A stretch of 64,000 nucleotides of DNA. Origin: Hallerella sp963656065. Lineage in GTDB: Bacteria > Fibrobacterota > Fibrobacteria > Fibrobacterales > Fibrobacteraceae. A program made the position numbers and the translations under genes. Every line of letters begins with the position of its first letter. Position 1 is the first letter of the stretch. Positions 41,774 through 50,086 of this stretch are shown piece by piece. Location: NCBI GenBank assembly GCA_963656065.1, contig CAVKGV010000008.1:1-64000 (forward strand), read 5' to 3'. The notes beneath the pieces are model-generated. The model saw nothing but the letters and a program-made list of their open reading frames with translations. It had not been told where the DNA came from and searched no databases.

Positions 41774-42024
41774 TTACCTGTAGGGGATGGGTTTTATCTC
41801 TTTCCGGCATCTCCACTTTCTGTCAAACGGAATGTAGAAGCCCATCGATTGGATAAACTCGTCGGTGTAGAGGCTTTTGTCCAGCGTGATTTGTACTTCT
41901 TTTTCTTTTCGCTATGCTCTTGTCGTAATTTTCGGTATCGCGCTTTTCCTCATTTCATGCCTCCCATGTAGAATTTATCTTCTCCGTAGCCTGGATGCGT
42001 TTTTCTAAATGTGTCGTTTGGTGT
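41774..42024 (-). pseudogene. Degenerate remnant of a small gene
   Basis: This 281-base spacer carries no intact gene. On the minus strand three coding-like pieces line up in order: a 24-codon segment ending at TGA (with KTHPGYGEDKFYMGGMK), a second segment in the same frame after that stop (KARYRKLRQEHSEKKK), and, after a shift in the A-rich tract near 41900, a third segment running to TAA 41774 (EVQITLDKSLYTDEFIQS, then GFYIPFDRKWRCRKE). Amino-acid content and continuity look genuinely coding, but one stop and one frameshift break it. No family was recognised. Confidence 0.4.
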
Positions 42025-42942
42025 TTAGCTCTGCTTCATTTCTTTCAAGAATCTCGACAGGGCGTCTTGCCATGTCGGAAGCGGCTTGAAGCCCGCCACG
42101 AGGAGTTTTTCCTTGGAAAGGCGGCTGTTGAACGGTCGCGCGGCCTTGGAAATTCCATATTCCGCAGTCGATACGGGGATGACTTCGGTGGAAAGTCCCG
42201 CCTGGCGATAGATTTCCCGGGTGAAGTCGTACCAGCTGATGAATCCGCCTTCGTTTGTCGCATGGTAATAGCCGTATTTTTCCGTCTCGACCATGTCGAT
42301 GAGAAGCCTCGAAAGGTCGAACGTGTATGTCGGCGTTCCGATCTGGTCGTTCACGACGCGCACCGTATCGTGCGTCTTCGCCACGTTCAGCATTGTCCGG
42401 ATGAAATTCTTGCCGTTCAGTCCAAAGACCCAGGCGATGCGGACGATGAAATATTTTTGGAGAATTCGGCTGACGGCGAGCTCCCCTTCGAGCTTTGTCT
42501 GCCCATAGACGTTGAGCGGTTTGTAATCCTTGCAGTCCGGCTCCCACGGGGCGGTTCCCTGCCCGTCGAACACGTAGTCCGTGCTGATATAGATCATTTT
42601 CGCTCCGATTTCCCGGCAGGATTCGGCGATGTTCTTCGTGCCGCCCGCATTGATGGCCCGGACCTTTTCCTGCTTGTCGGGATCTTCCGCAAGGTCAACC
42701 GCGGTCCAGGCGGCGCAGTGGATGACCGCATCGGGGTGAAGTTCTTCGAGAAGCTTTTTTACCGAGGCCTTGTCCGTAATGTCTAGGGCGCGGTAGGGTG
42801 CCTGGGTGACGGAACTTCCGTCCTGGATTCCGCTGTATGCGGGAGCGAGATCGCTTCCGATTCCTTCATGTCTTCTTTTGGCGAGCTCGTTCATCACATC
42901 GTGGCCCAGCTGCCCAGCCACTCCGGTTACAAAAATCTTCAT
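42025..42942 (-). CDS. rmlD: RmlD-like dTDP-4-dehydrorhamnose reductase
   Basis: The 305-residue protein reduces dTDP-4-dehydrorhamnose, the last step of dTDP-L-rhamnose synthesis for cell-surface glycans. It has FVTGVAGQLGHDV (NADPH binding), CAAWTAVDLAEDPDKQE, STDYVFDGQGTAPWEP and VYGQTKLEGE (catalytic YxxxK). No other rml gene is in the window. It lies downstream of ilvH but is cut off from it by a strong terminator. Confidence 0.9.
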   Translation of the reverse strand: MKIFVTGVAGQLGHDVMNELAKRRHEGIGSDLAPAYSGIQDGSSVTQAPYRALDITDKASVKKLLEELHPDAVIHCAAWTAVDLAEDPDKQEKVRAINAGGTKNIAESCREIGAKMIYISTDYVFDGQGTAPWEPDCKDYKPLNVYGQTKLEGELAVSRILQKYFIVRIAWVFGLNGKNFIRTMLNVAKTHDTVRVVNDQIGTPTYTFDLSRLLIDMVETEKYGYYHATNEGGFISWYDFTREIYRQAGLSTEVIPVSTAEYGISKAARPFNSRLSKEKLLVAGFKPLPTWQDALSRFLKEMKQS

Positions 42943-42953
42943 GTCTTAAATGT

Positions 42954-42978
42954 AAAAAAAGCCCCGCCGAAGCGGGGC
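42954..42978 (-). terminator. Terminator of ilvBH
   Basis: On the minus strand GCCCCGC-TTCG-GCGGGGC is followed by seven T: a textbook UUCG-loop intrinsic terminator located 33 bases after ilvH. Confidence 0.95.
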
Positions 42979-43010
42979 ACCTTCTGGAGAAGGGAAAGCT
43001 TGCCGGAGCG

Positions 43011-43517
43011 TCAGGTGAGTTCTTCGCCGCGCACCATGATAACCTTGCCCGTACGAATATATTCCACGACTTCGAACTTGTCGAGCAGGCGTTTCATCGC
43101 ATCGATCTTGTCCGTGTTGCCGGTAATCTGGATGATCATCGACGTGTCCGTCATATCGACCGTTGTCGCCTTGAAATGGTCGCACAGCTGGAGAATCTCG
43201 GTCCGCTCGCTGGACTTGCACTTGACCTTGATCAGCGCAAGTTCCTTTTCGACAGTGCTCGAACCGGTATGGTCCTTTGCCTGGATGACATCGACGAGCT
43301 TTTCGAGCTGCTTGATGATTTGCACGAGAATTTCCGGGTTGCCGTGGGCGACGATGTTCATCCGGCTGAAGTCCGGGTTGAGCGTCGGGGAGACGACCAG
43401 GGAATCCAGATTGTAGCCTCGGCGCGAGAACACGAGCGCGATGCGCACGAGAACGCCGGGACGGTTGGCGACGAGCAGGCTCAGGCTGTGAGCGGAAAGT
43501 TTCTTGTCTGTTTGCAT
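43011..43517 (-). CDS. ilvH: Acetolactate synthase small (regulatory) subunit
   Basis: The 168-residue protein has an N-terminal ACT domain starting LSLLVANRPGVLVRIALVFSRRGYN, the usual valine-sensing site, then a C-terminal ALS_ss domain. It stimulates the catalytic subunit and gives feedback inhibition in branched-chain amino-acid synthesis. It starts 2 bases after the ilvB stop. Confidence 0.95.
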   Translation of the reverse strand: MQTDKKLSAHSLSLLVANRPGVLVRIALVFSRRGYNLDSLVVSPTLNPDFSRMNIVAHGNPEILVQIIKQLEKLVDVIQAKDHTGSSTVEKELALIKVKCKSSERTEILQLCDHFKATTVDMTDTSMIIQITGNTDKIDAMKRLLDKFEVVEYIRTGKVIMVRGEELT

Positions 43518-43519
43518 GG

Positions 43520-45244
43520 TTAGGTGCTCCCTGTCGGCTTTTCGAGCGGACCTTTGGGCGGTTCCGTCATCATTGCGGTAAGCGGTGCGCCTGCCGGAAT
43601 CATCGGGAATACGTTGTCTTCTTCTTCACATTCGCAGTGGATGAGGATGGGACCTTCATTGTAGTCGAGAGCTTTCTGGATGATGCGTTCGGCATCCGCA
43701 GACCGCTTGATGCGTAGCCCTGGAATCTTGTAGGCTTCGGCGAGTTTCACGAAGTCCGGATTCCCGACCATGCTGACGGAGGAATAGCGCTTGTCGTAGA
43801 ACATATCCTGCCATTGGCGGACCATTCCCAGGAACTTGTTGTCCATCACGAAAATCTTGATGGGAAGCTTGTGGATGAAAGCGGTCGCCAGTTCAAATTC
43901 GGTCATCTGGAATCCGCCGTCTCCGGCAAAGCAACACACCGGCCAGTTCTGTTCCGAAGCGAGACCGATTGCGGCACCGATAGCAGCCGGGAAACCGAAT
44001 CCCATCGTGCCCGCCCCGCCGCTCGTGATAAACTGCCGCGGATAGTCCGCCTTGTAGAACTGGGCGACCCACATTTGGTGCTGGCCCACGTCGGTAGTGA
44101 CGATAGCCTTGCCCTTTGTAAGGTTATAGACCGTGGAAATAATGTGCTGCATCCGGAGCCCGCCCTGCTTGGGGTAGGTCAGCGGATAACGTTTTTTGTA
44201 TGTCTGGACCGTCTTTACCCAGTCGTCTGTGTCAAGCCGCGAAACGAGCGGCAACAGCTGTTCGAGAACGAGCCTTGCGTCGCCGCAGAGGAAAGCATCC
44301 GGCTGCAAAATTTTCCCTTCTTCCGCCGGGTCGATATCCACGTGGATGATTTTCGCCCCCTTGCAGAATTCGTCGAGCTTTCCCGTGATGCGGTCGTCCC
44401 AGCGGGAGCCGATGTTCATGATAAGGTCGCAGTCGAGAAGAGCCTTGTTCGCGTAGGCGGTTCCGTGCATCCCGAGCATCCCGAGCGAAAGCGGATGCGT
44501 TTCGGGGAAGGCTCCGAGACCGAGCAGCGTCTCGACGACAGGAACGTTCAGCTTTTCGGCGAGTTCCTTCACCTGGCGGGACGCGTTCGAAATGATGGCG
44601 CCGTGGCCGATGAGGAGAAGAGGCTTTTTCGATGCCTTGAGAAGGTTGGCCGCTTTTTCAATCGCGGTGGAGTCCGCATATGTCGGGACCTTGTAGCCCG
44701 GCAGCTCGAGATCGTCGGTGTATTTTGCCGTGCAGGCGTTTGCGAGGACGTCTTTCGGCAGATCGATAAGCACGGGACCCGGACGCCCGGAACGTGCGAT
44801 ATGGAAAGCTTCCTTGACAGCGCGCGGTAGATCGTTCGGATCCTTGATTAAAAAGGAATGTTTGACCGCGGCGAAAGTCATTCCGCTTGTATCGCATTCC
44901 TGGAAAGCGTCTTTGCCCAGATTGGGAGTAGTCGTCTGGGCGGCAAGGACGACTAGCGGGGAAGAATCCATCAATGCGGTATAGATGCCCGTAAAGGTGT
45001 TCGTCGCTCCCGGACCGCTTGTGACCAGGACAACGCCTACTTTTCCCGTGGCGCGGGCGTAGCCGTCTGCCATGTGCGTTGCACCTTGTTCGTGGCGTGA
45101 AAGAACCATCTTGATGCCCGAATCGAGTATGGCGTCGAAAAGGGGAATGGCGGAGCCTCCTGGATAGCCGAAGATCGTATCAACGCCTTCGCGTTTCAGA
45201 CAATCGAGTATCACTTGTGCGCCGCTTAATGCGTGGTTTGTCAT
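43520..45244 (-). CDS. ilvB: Acetolactate synthase large (catalytic) subunit
   Basis: The protein has 574 residues from ATG 45244 (a TTG 12 bases upstream also keeps the frame). It condenses two pyruvates, or pyruvate and 2-oxobutyrate, using thiamine diphosphate, FAD and Mg. It has IFGYPGGSAIPLFDAI, SRHEQGATHMADGYARATG with the catalytic Glu, VLVTSGPGATNTFTG, and CFAGDGGFQMTEFELATA for TPP/Mg binding. A strong promoter lies upstream and a short leader of about 30 bases leaves no room for a peptide attenuator. Confidence 0.96.
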   Translation of the reverse strand: MTNHALSGAQVILDCLKREGVDTIFGYPGGSAIPLFDAILDSGIKMVLSRHEQGATHMADGYARATGKVGVVLVTSGPGATNTFTGIYTALMDSSPLVVLAAQTTTPNLGKDAFQECDTSGMTFAAVKHSFLIKDPNDLPRAVKEAFHIARSGRPGPVLIDLPKDVLANACTAKYTDDLELPGYKVPTYADSTAIEKAANLLKASKKPLLLIGHGAIISNASRQVKELAEKLNVPVVETLLGLGAFPETHPLSLGMLGMHGTAYANKALLDCDLIMNIGSRWDDRITGKLDEFCKGAKIIHVDIDPAEEGKILQPDAFLCGDARLVLEQLLPLVSRLDTDDWVKTVQTYKKRYPLTYPKQGGLRMQHIISTVYNLTKGKAIVTTDVGQHQMWVAQFYKADYPRQFITSGGAGTMGFGFPAAIGAAIGLASEQNWPVCCFAGDGGFQMTEFELATAFIHKLPIKIFVMDNKFLGMVRQWQDMFYDKRYSSVSMVGNPDFVKLAEAYKIPGLRIKRSADAERIIQKALDYNEGPILIHCECEEEDNVFPMIPAGAPLTAMMTEPPKGPLEKPTGST

Positions 45245-45282
45245 AACAGTTCTCAATCAAGTTTTGGTGTTTGAATGGGCTG

Positions 45283-45311
45283 AATATAGCAATCGAAAAT
45301 GACGTTGGCAA
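45283..45311 (-). promoter_or_regulatory. Promoter of ilvBH
   Basis: On the minus strand TTGCCA is followed after 17 bases by TATATT, 38 bases upstream of the ilvB ATG. It is the best sigma-70-like promoter next to a protein gene in the window. Confidence 0.8.
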
Positions 45312-45639
45312 TGTACTTTTGACAAAAAGACGATTGTTTTTAATTTTTTGATTTTAAAATTTTTGAATTTTTGTGAAAACTTGCCGATTGTTGACGAAGT
45401 TTTAAGTTTTGAATGCTTTTAAAAATGAAAAATGCTTTGTTTTCGTCTAAATTGTTGAAATTTGAACTGCGTTTGATGTAAAAATTGGACAGTTTTGTGA
45501 TAAATTGAATTTTTGAAAAAGATGAAAATTGAAATTTTGAATTTTTGAAAAATGGTTTTTCCTGGAAAATAACATAAAATGGATGAAAATCGGCTTTGGA
45601 GCGTTATAAAAAGAAAACGGACTTTTTTAGGAGAACCGA
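45312..45639. promoter_or_regulatory. AT-rich divergent ilvB-radC spacer
   Basis: No gene is found in the 395 bases between ilvB and radC. The sequence is very AT-rich with many T and A tracts in the pattern TTGAATTTTTG / GAAAA, suggesting curved DNA. It contains a repeated 16-base element (listed separately). A Shine-Dalgarno TAGGAG precedes radC; its promoter is not obvious. Confidence 0.5.
45505..45552 (+). repeat. Two direct copies of a 16-base element
   Basis: TTGAATTTTTGAAAAA occurs at 45505-45520 and 45537-45552, exactly 32 bases apart, about three helical turns, so both face the same side of the DNA. A partial third copy (11 bases identical, then one extra T) starts at 45363. They may be operator sites or simply part of phased A-tracts. 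Confidence 0.6.
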
Positions 45640-46308
45640 ATGATTGTATGCGACAAAAAATCCCTTCCGCGGGAACGCTTGGCGGAGGATGGCCCGGAAT
45701 CCCTTTCCACGTCGGACCTGCTTGCGTTAATCCTGGGACGGGGATCTGCAAAGAAAAATGTTTTTGCCCTTTCGGATGAACTCGCGGATTTCCTTTCGAA
45801 GGCGGCCCGCCGTCCGACCTTGGAGGAACTTTGTGAAATCGGCGGCCTCGGTCGCGCCAAGGCTTCCCAGATCTTGGCCTGTCTGGAGCTTTCAAGCCGG
45901 TTCTTTTTGGGTTCGCGGATGACGAACGTGACTTCACCGGGGGCGCTTTTGCCCCACCTGGCTTTTCTCAAGTTTCGCCGGCAGGAATGTTTTGTAGCGG
46001 TCTCGCTCAGCAGCTGCAACGGAATTCTGGGCGTCCATCTGGTGACATCGGGTCTTGCCGATCGCACGCAAGTCCATGCGCGGGAAGTTTTTTCCGAGGC
46101 GATTCGGGATAGGGCGAGCTGCATTATCGTGGCCCACAACCATCCATCGGGCTCCTTAGTTGCCAGCGAGGAAGACAAGAACGTGACGCGTTCTCTTTGC
46201 CATGCGGGTCGGATTCTTGAAATTCCCGTTCTCGATCATCTGATTGTGTCTTTTCGGGGGTATGCAAGCCTAAAACGGGCATTTCCGGAGTTGTTTTCCT
46301 TTAATTGA
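45640..46308 (+). CDS. radC: RadC-family JAB/MPN protein
   Basis: The 222-residue protein has an N-terminal helix-hairpin-helix-type region (LSTSDLLALILGRGSAKKNV, IGGLGRAKASQILA) and a C-terminal JAB domain with the metal motif HNHPSGSLVASEED. Family members were once linked to DNA repair; the real activity is unknown. The length is standard. TAGGAG precedes ATG 45640. Confidence 0.94.
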   Translation: MIVCDKKSLPRERLAEDGPESLSTSDLLALILGRGSAKKNVFALSDELADFLSKAARRPTLEELCEIGGLGRAKASQILACLELSSRFFLGSRMTNVTSPGALLPHLAFLKFRRQECFVAVSLSSCNGILGVHLVTSGLADRTQVHAREVFSEAIRDRASCIIVAHNHPSGSLVASEEDKNVTRSLCHAGRILEIPVLDHLIVSFRGYASLKRAFPELFSFN

Positions 46309-46554
46309 TTGAACTGCAGACGTTTAAGCTCTTAAAATGCGAAAACATCGTTGCCCGCAAGTTCCGGCAAGCAGCTTCCGGCCCTAAATTCTAAGCGCTA
46401 AGTTCCGATATAGGCTTGTTATGTAAAAATGCGGAAACGAAGTTGCTTTGAAACATATCGGAAAAGACAAAAAAGTTTTTTCTAACTATCTTTTGTCAGG
46501 ATTAGGCTCGTTTTTTTCGGGCTGAAAAGGATTGGTTTTAAAGAAGGAGAACCA
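46309..46554 (+). promoter_or_regulatory. Upstream region of the OmpA-family gene
   Basis: No gene is found in 246 bases. TATCTTTTG at 46487-46495 is a candidate -10 of the TAnnTTTG type, leaving a leader of about 55 bases that ends in AAGGAG before ATG 46555. Confidence 0.4.
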
Positions 46555-49302
46555 ATGAATAAATGCATCAAATGCTTGACCCTTCTGGGACTATCGGTTT
46601 CGCTCGCCTTTGCGCACGAGACCTTTAACAAGAACGGGCAGCTCGGTTTCGACAAAACCTACTCGGCGAAGTCGATGAAGCACGGTCAGCTTGGCATCAC
46701 TCTTTTAGGGGATGTCTCGAATGATGGCGGCGTCTTCGACTCCTACACGTTTAACAGATATAATAATGGGGCAGACGAGCTGGACCAGTTTGTGGGTATC
46801 AGCGGCTATTTCGGCATGTCGTTCGGCATGTTCGAAATCATGGATGTCGCTATCATGCTCCCGGTCTATTACGACCAGCTGGAATTCAAGAATTCCGATG
46901 CGGCAAAGCAGGGATACCTGGGAAACCTCCGCGCGACATTGAAATTCCGCGCCCCGCTTCCCGAGGACCAGCTCTTTGATATCGCGCTTATTCTCGGAGC
47001 GGACTTCCCGACGACGGACGCCTCGAAGCGCGGTTCCTGGGTTCGTGAACCGGATTACATCAACCTTGGGCAGTTGAACCGCTACGCGTTCGGATCGAAC
47101 AACTCGATCTTCCGCGTCACCGCTGCCGCGACGATGGACCTCCGCAAAATCGATGCGGCTCCGCTTCTCTTCCACGTGAACGGCGGCTACCGCTTTACTG
47201 TCGGTAATGAAGACTATCCCGGTTTCTATTCCGTGGCGTTCGGCATGGAGCTCTATCCGCTTTCTGTCGTATCCATCTTCGGCGAATACTATATGGATAT
47301 CGCCGACGGAGATTATGTGGCTATCAAGGATCTTTCGATGAACGAGGCTTCGGTCGGTCTGGTGTTCCACATCGGGAACCATCTGGACCTCCAGGTCGGT
47401 GGTCATTTTGCGATTTCAAAGGATTATACCAATAGCGTGATCAGCGGAGGAAACGGAAACGATGGAAGCAATGGCAATGCTCCGTGGACTTCCAAGGTCC
47501 GTACGACTCCTTCCGCTTACGGATTTGGCGGCATCACGTGGTCCGGATTCCTCATCGATCCGGATAGAGACGGAGATGGCGTTCCCGATGACCAGGACAA
47601 GTGCCCGGACGAACCGGGTGACAAGCGCAACGACGGTTGCCCCTGGCCGAATCCCGACCTTGACGAAGACGGCGTTTGCGATCCGTGGGTTGCGGAAAAA
47701 GGCTTGAGCGCCGAGTTCGCCGAAATCTGCGAAGGCATCGACCAGTGCCCGAACGAACAGGGTGCCGGTGCGGATGGTTGCCCGCTCGACAATCCGGACG
47801 TCGATGGCGACGGTGTTTGCGATCCGTGGGTTGCCCAGAAGAATATGCTCGACAAGTTTGCCGGTGTCTGCTCCGGTATCGACGAATGCCCGAACCAGGC
47901 CGGTCTCCCGGCGTTTAACGGATGCCCGAGCAAGGATCCGGATCCGGATGGCGACTCGATTTGCTCTCCGTGGGTAACGGACGAAGGTCGCTTGGCCGAC
48001 TTTGCGAATGTCTGCAAGGGCTACGACATGTGCCCGGGTGAAGCGGGTCCTGTGGCGAACAAGGGTTGTCCGTGGCCCGATCCGGACGTCGATGGCGACG
48101 GTCTCTGCGATGCATGGGTGACGGAAAAGGGTCTCGGCTACTTCTTTGAAAATCCGACCGACCCGAACGTGAAACAGTGCAAGGGCGTCGATAAGTGCCC
48201 GGCGGAATACGGCCCGATCGAGAACGACGGCTGCCCGCTTGGAAATCCGGACGTCGATGGCGACAGCGTTTGCGATCCGTGGGTCTCTGAAAAGGGAATG
48301 CTCGACGACTACAAGAGCGTCTGCACAGGCGTTGACAAGTGCCCGAACGAAAAGGGTCCGCTTGCGACGAATGGTTGCCCGACGGAAGATCCGGACGTGG
48401 ACCATGACGGTGTTTGCGATCCGTGGGTGACGCAGAAGGGAATGCTCGATGTGTTCAAGGATGTCTGCACGGGTCTCGACAAGTGCCCGTACGATTCCGG
48501 TTCCGTGAAGAACAACGGCTGCCCGCTCGACAATCCGGACACGGACCATGACGGTGTTTGCGATCCGTGGGTGACGCAGAAGGGAATGCTCGATGTGTTC
48601 AAGGATGTCTGCACGGGTCTCGACAAGTGCCCGTACGATTCCGGTTCCGTGAAGAACAACGGCTGCCCGCTCGACAATCCGGACACGGACCATGACGGTG
48701 TTTGCGATCCGTGGGTGACGCAGAAGGGAATGCTCGATGTGTTCAAGGACCAGTGCACGGGTCTCGACAAGTGCCCGCTGGATTCCGGAGCCGTGGAAAA
48801 CAACGGCTGCCCGCTCGACAATCCGGATTCGGACGGCGACGGCGTTTGCGATCCGTGGGTGACGCAGAAGGGAATGCTCGACATGTTCAAGGACAAGTGC
48901 ACAGGTCTCGACAAGTGTCCGTATGAAGCGGGTGATATCGCCGCTGACGGATGCCCGGTCGAAGAAATCAAGCTGGAAGTCTTCTTTGCGAGCGGCAAGG
49001 CCAAGCTCACGGCGAATTCGAAGAGATCTCTCCGTGAACTGGCGAAGGACCTGAACAAGAAGGAACGCAAGAACGAGCGTTACCAGATCTTGGGATACAC
49101 CGACGACCGCGGCAAGGAAAGCGCGAACCTGAAGCTTTCCCAGAAGCGTGCCGAAGCGGTTCGCACCGAACTGGTGAAGAACGGTGTGGATTCGAGCCGT
49201 CTCGAAGCGATCGGTAAGGGCGAAGCCGACCCGATTGCGGACAACAGCACTGCGGAAGGACGTGAAATGAACCGCCGCATCATGATGAAGCGCGTCCAGT
49301 AA
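46555..49302 (+). CDS. OmpA-family protein with nine Cys-containing calcium-type repeats
   Basis: The 915-residue protein has a signal peptide (cleavage near AFA-HE), an N-terminal beta-barrel-like domain (about 20-330), a repeat array (about 335-802) and a C-terminal OmpA peptidoglycan-binding domain (about 804-915: VFFASGKAKL, GYTDDRGKESAN, NRRIMMKR). Each repeat is about 48 residues, built on a thrombospondin type 3 calcium motif DPDxDGDGVCDPWV, an insert such as TQKGMLDVFKDVC, then TGLDKCP and NNGCP, so four Cys per unit. Copies 6-8 are almost identical in DNA. It should anchor the outer membrane to the wall; the array may act as a calcium- or disulfide-stiffened rod. AAGGAG precedes the ATG, and a terminator follows. 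Confidence 0.93.
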   Translation: MNKCIKCLTLLGLSVSLAFAHETFNKNGQLGFDKTYSAKSMKHGQLGITLLGDVSNDGGVFDSYTFNRYNNGADELDQFVGISGYFGMSFGMFEIMDVAIMLPVYYDQLEFKNSDAAKQGYLGNLRATLKFRAPLPEDQLFDIALILGADFPTTDASKRGSWVREPDYINLGQLNRYAFGSNNSIFRVTAAATMDLRKIDAAPLLFHVNGGYRFTVGNEDYPGFYSVAFGMELYPLSVVSIFGEYYMDIADGDYVAIKDLSMNEASVGLVFHIGNHLDLQVGGHFAISKDYTNSVISGGNGNDGSNGNAPWTSKVRTTPSAYGFGGITWSGFLIDPDRDGDGVPDDQDKCPDEPGDKRNDGCPWPNPDLDEDGVCDPWVAEKGLSAEFAEICEGIDQCPNEQGAGADGCPLDNPDVDGDGVCDPWVAQKNMLDKFAGVCSGIDECPNQAGLPAFNGCPSKDPDPDGDSICSPWVTDEGRLADFANVCKGYDMCPGEAGPVANKGCPWPDPDVDGDGLCDAWVTEKGLGYFFENPTDPNVKQCKGVDKCPAEYGPIENDGCPLGNPDVDGDSVCDPWVSEKGMLDDYKSVCTGVDKCPNEKGPLATNGCPTEDPDVDHDGVCDPWVTQKGMLDVFKDVCTGLDKCPYDSGSVKNNGCPLDNPDTDHDGVCDPWVTQKGMLDVFKDVCTGLDKCPYDSGSVKNNGCPLDNPDTDHDGVCDPWVTQKGMLDVFKDQCTGLDKCPLDSGAVENNGCPLDNPDSDGDGVCDPWVTQKGMLDMFKDKCTGLDKCPYEAGDIAADGCPVEEIKLEVFFASGKAKLTANSKRSLRELAKDLNKKERKNERYQILGYTDDRGKESANLKLSQKRAEAVRTELVKNGVDSSRLEAIGKGEADPIADNSTAEGREMNRRIMMKRVQ
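48399..48746 (+). repeat. Tandem 144-base repeat inside the OmpA-family gene
   Basis: The units at 48399-48542 and 48543-48686 appear identical base for base, and a third copy continues from 48687 to about 48746 before diverging. The period is 48 codons, so unit gain or loss keeps the frame. Confidence 0.9.
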
Positions 49303-49328
49303 GCGAACCTTACAAAATTGAAAAGAAA

Positions 49329-49359
49329 ATCTCCGGGCATCCTTGTCCGGGGATTTTTT
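49329..49359 (+). terminator. Terminator of the OmpA-family gene
   Basis: ATCTCCGG pairs with CCGGGGAT across a ten-base loop (one T-G pair) and is followed by TTTTTTG, 27 bases after the stop codon. Confidence 0.8.
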
Positions 49360-49409
49360 GTTGCCGTCTGGAAATGTCAGGGAAAATTCCCGATTGCTAT
49401 ATTGGTGGC

Positions 49410-50084
49410 ATGGACGTCTATATTTTTCAACATGTGAAATTTGAAGGTCCCGGAGCGATTCTTCCGTATCTGGAAGCAAGAAATTTTCGGATCCATTTTG
49501 TGAAACTGTATGCGGGCGATGCTCTTCCCTCTCCGGCAAATGTTGATTTCGCCGTTTTGATGGGAGGTCCGATGAGCGCCTTGGATGAAGACAAATACCC
49601 CTATCTCGCACGGGAAAAGCAATTTTGTCGGGAAATGTTCGCCTTGGAAAAACCGTTGCTCGGGATTTGCCTGGGGGCCCAGCTGATTGCGAGCGCGTTT
49701 GGCGCAGCGATTCGGAAAAATCCGGAAAAGGAAATCGGCTGGTTCCCAGTGACGTTTGAAAACGGCCTGTCGATGGAAGCTTTTCACTGGCACGGGGAAA
49801 CATTCAATATACCCGAACAGGCAATTCCTTTGGCATATAGCGCAGCCTGCAGAAACCAGGGATTTCGGCTAGGTCGGCTCGTCGGACTCCAGTTCCATCT
49901 GGAAACGACGAAAGAATCGATGGCCGAAATTCTCGAAAACTGTTCGGATGAGCTTGAATCCGCTTTGTCTGTTCACGGGGCTTTTGTACAGACGAAACGG
50001 CAAATTTTGGACCATGGCGAAATTTCGATTCCGCAGGCGAACGCCGTACTTGTAAAACTTCTAGATGCGATTCTCGAAAGGTGA
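49410..50084 (+). CDS. Class I glutamine amidotransferase (GuaA-like GATase)
   Basis: The protein has 224 residues from ATG 49410 (the open frame reaches 36 bases further up, into the terminator region). Triad motifs: LLGICLGAQLIA with nucleophile Cys87, and LQFHLETTKESM with the His and Glu. VLMGGPMSALDE is the oxyanion strand. It is a standalone member of the GMP-synthase-like group (yeast and bacterial YLR126C/YfeJ type) that may hydrolyse gamma-glutamyl bonds; the substrate is unknown. TATATT at 49398-49403 would place transcription start at or next to the ATG. Its stop overlaps the region just before bioA. Confidence 0.85.
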   Translation: MDVYIFQHVKFEGPGAILPYLEARNFRIHFVKLYAGDALPSPANVDFAVLMGGPMSALDEDKYPYLAREKQFCREMFALEKPLLGICLGAQLIASAFGAAIRKNPEKEIGWFPVTFENGLSMEAFHWHGETFNIPEQAIPLAYSAACRNQGFRLGRLVGLQFHLETTKESMAEILENCSDELESALSVHGAFVQTKRQILDHGEISIPQANAVLVKLLDAILER

Positions 50085-50086
50085 AT

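Noticed and set aside
45245..45311. Leader-peptide or T-box attenuator before ilvB
   Set aside because: The promoter lies only 38 bases from the ATG, leaving no space for a leader peptide or T-box structure.
47416..49803. Long open frame of about 795 codons antisense to the OmpA-family gene
   Set aside because: It exists because the repeat array on the other strand uses a restricted codon set; its product is repetitive, has no start signal and mirrors the repeat period.
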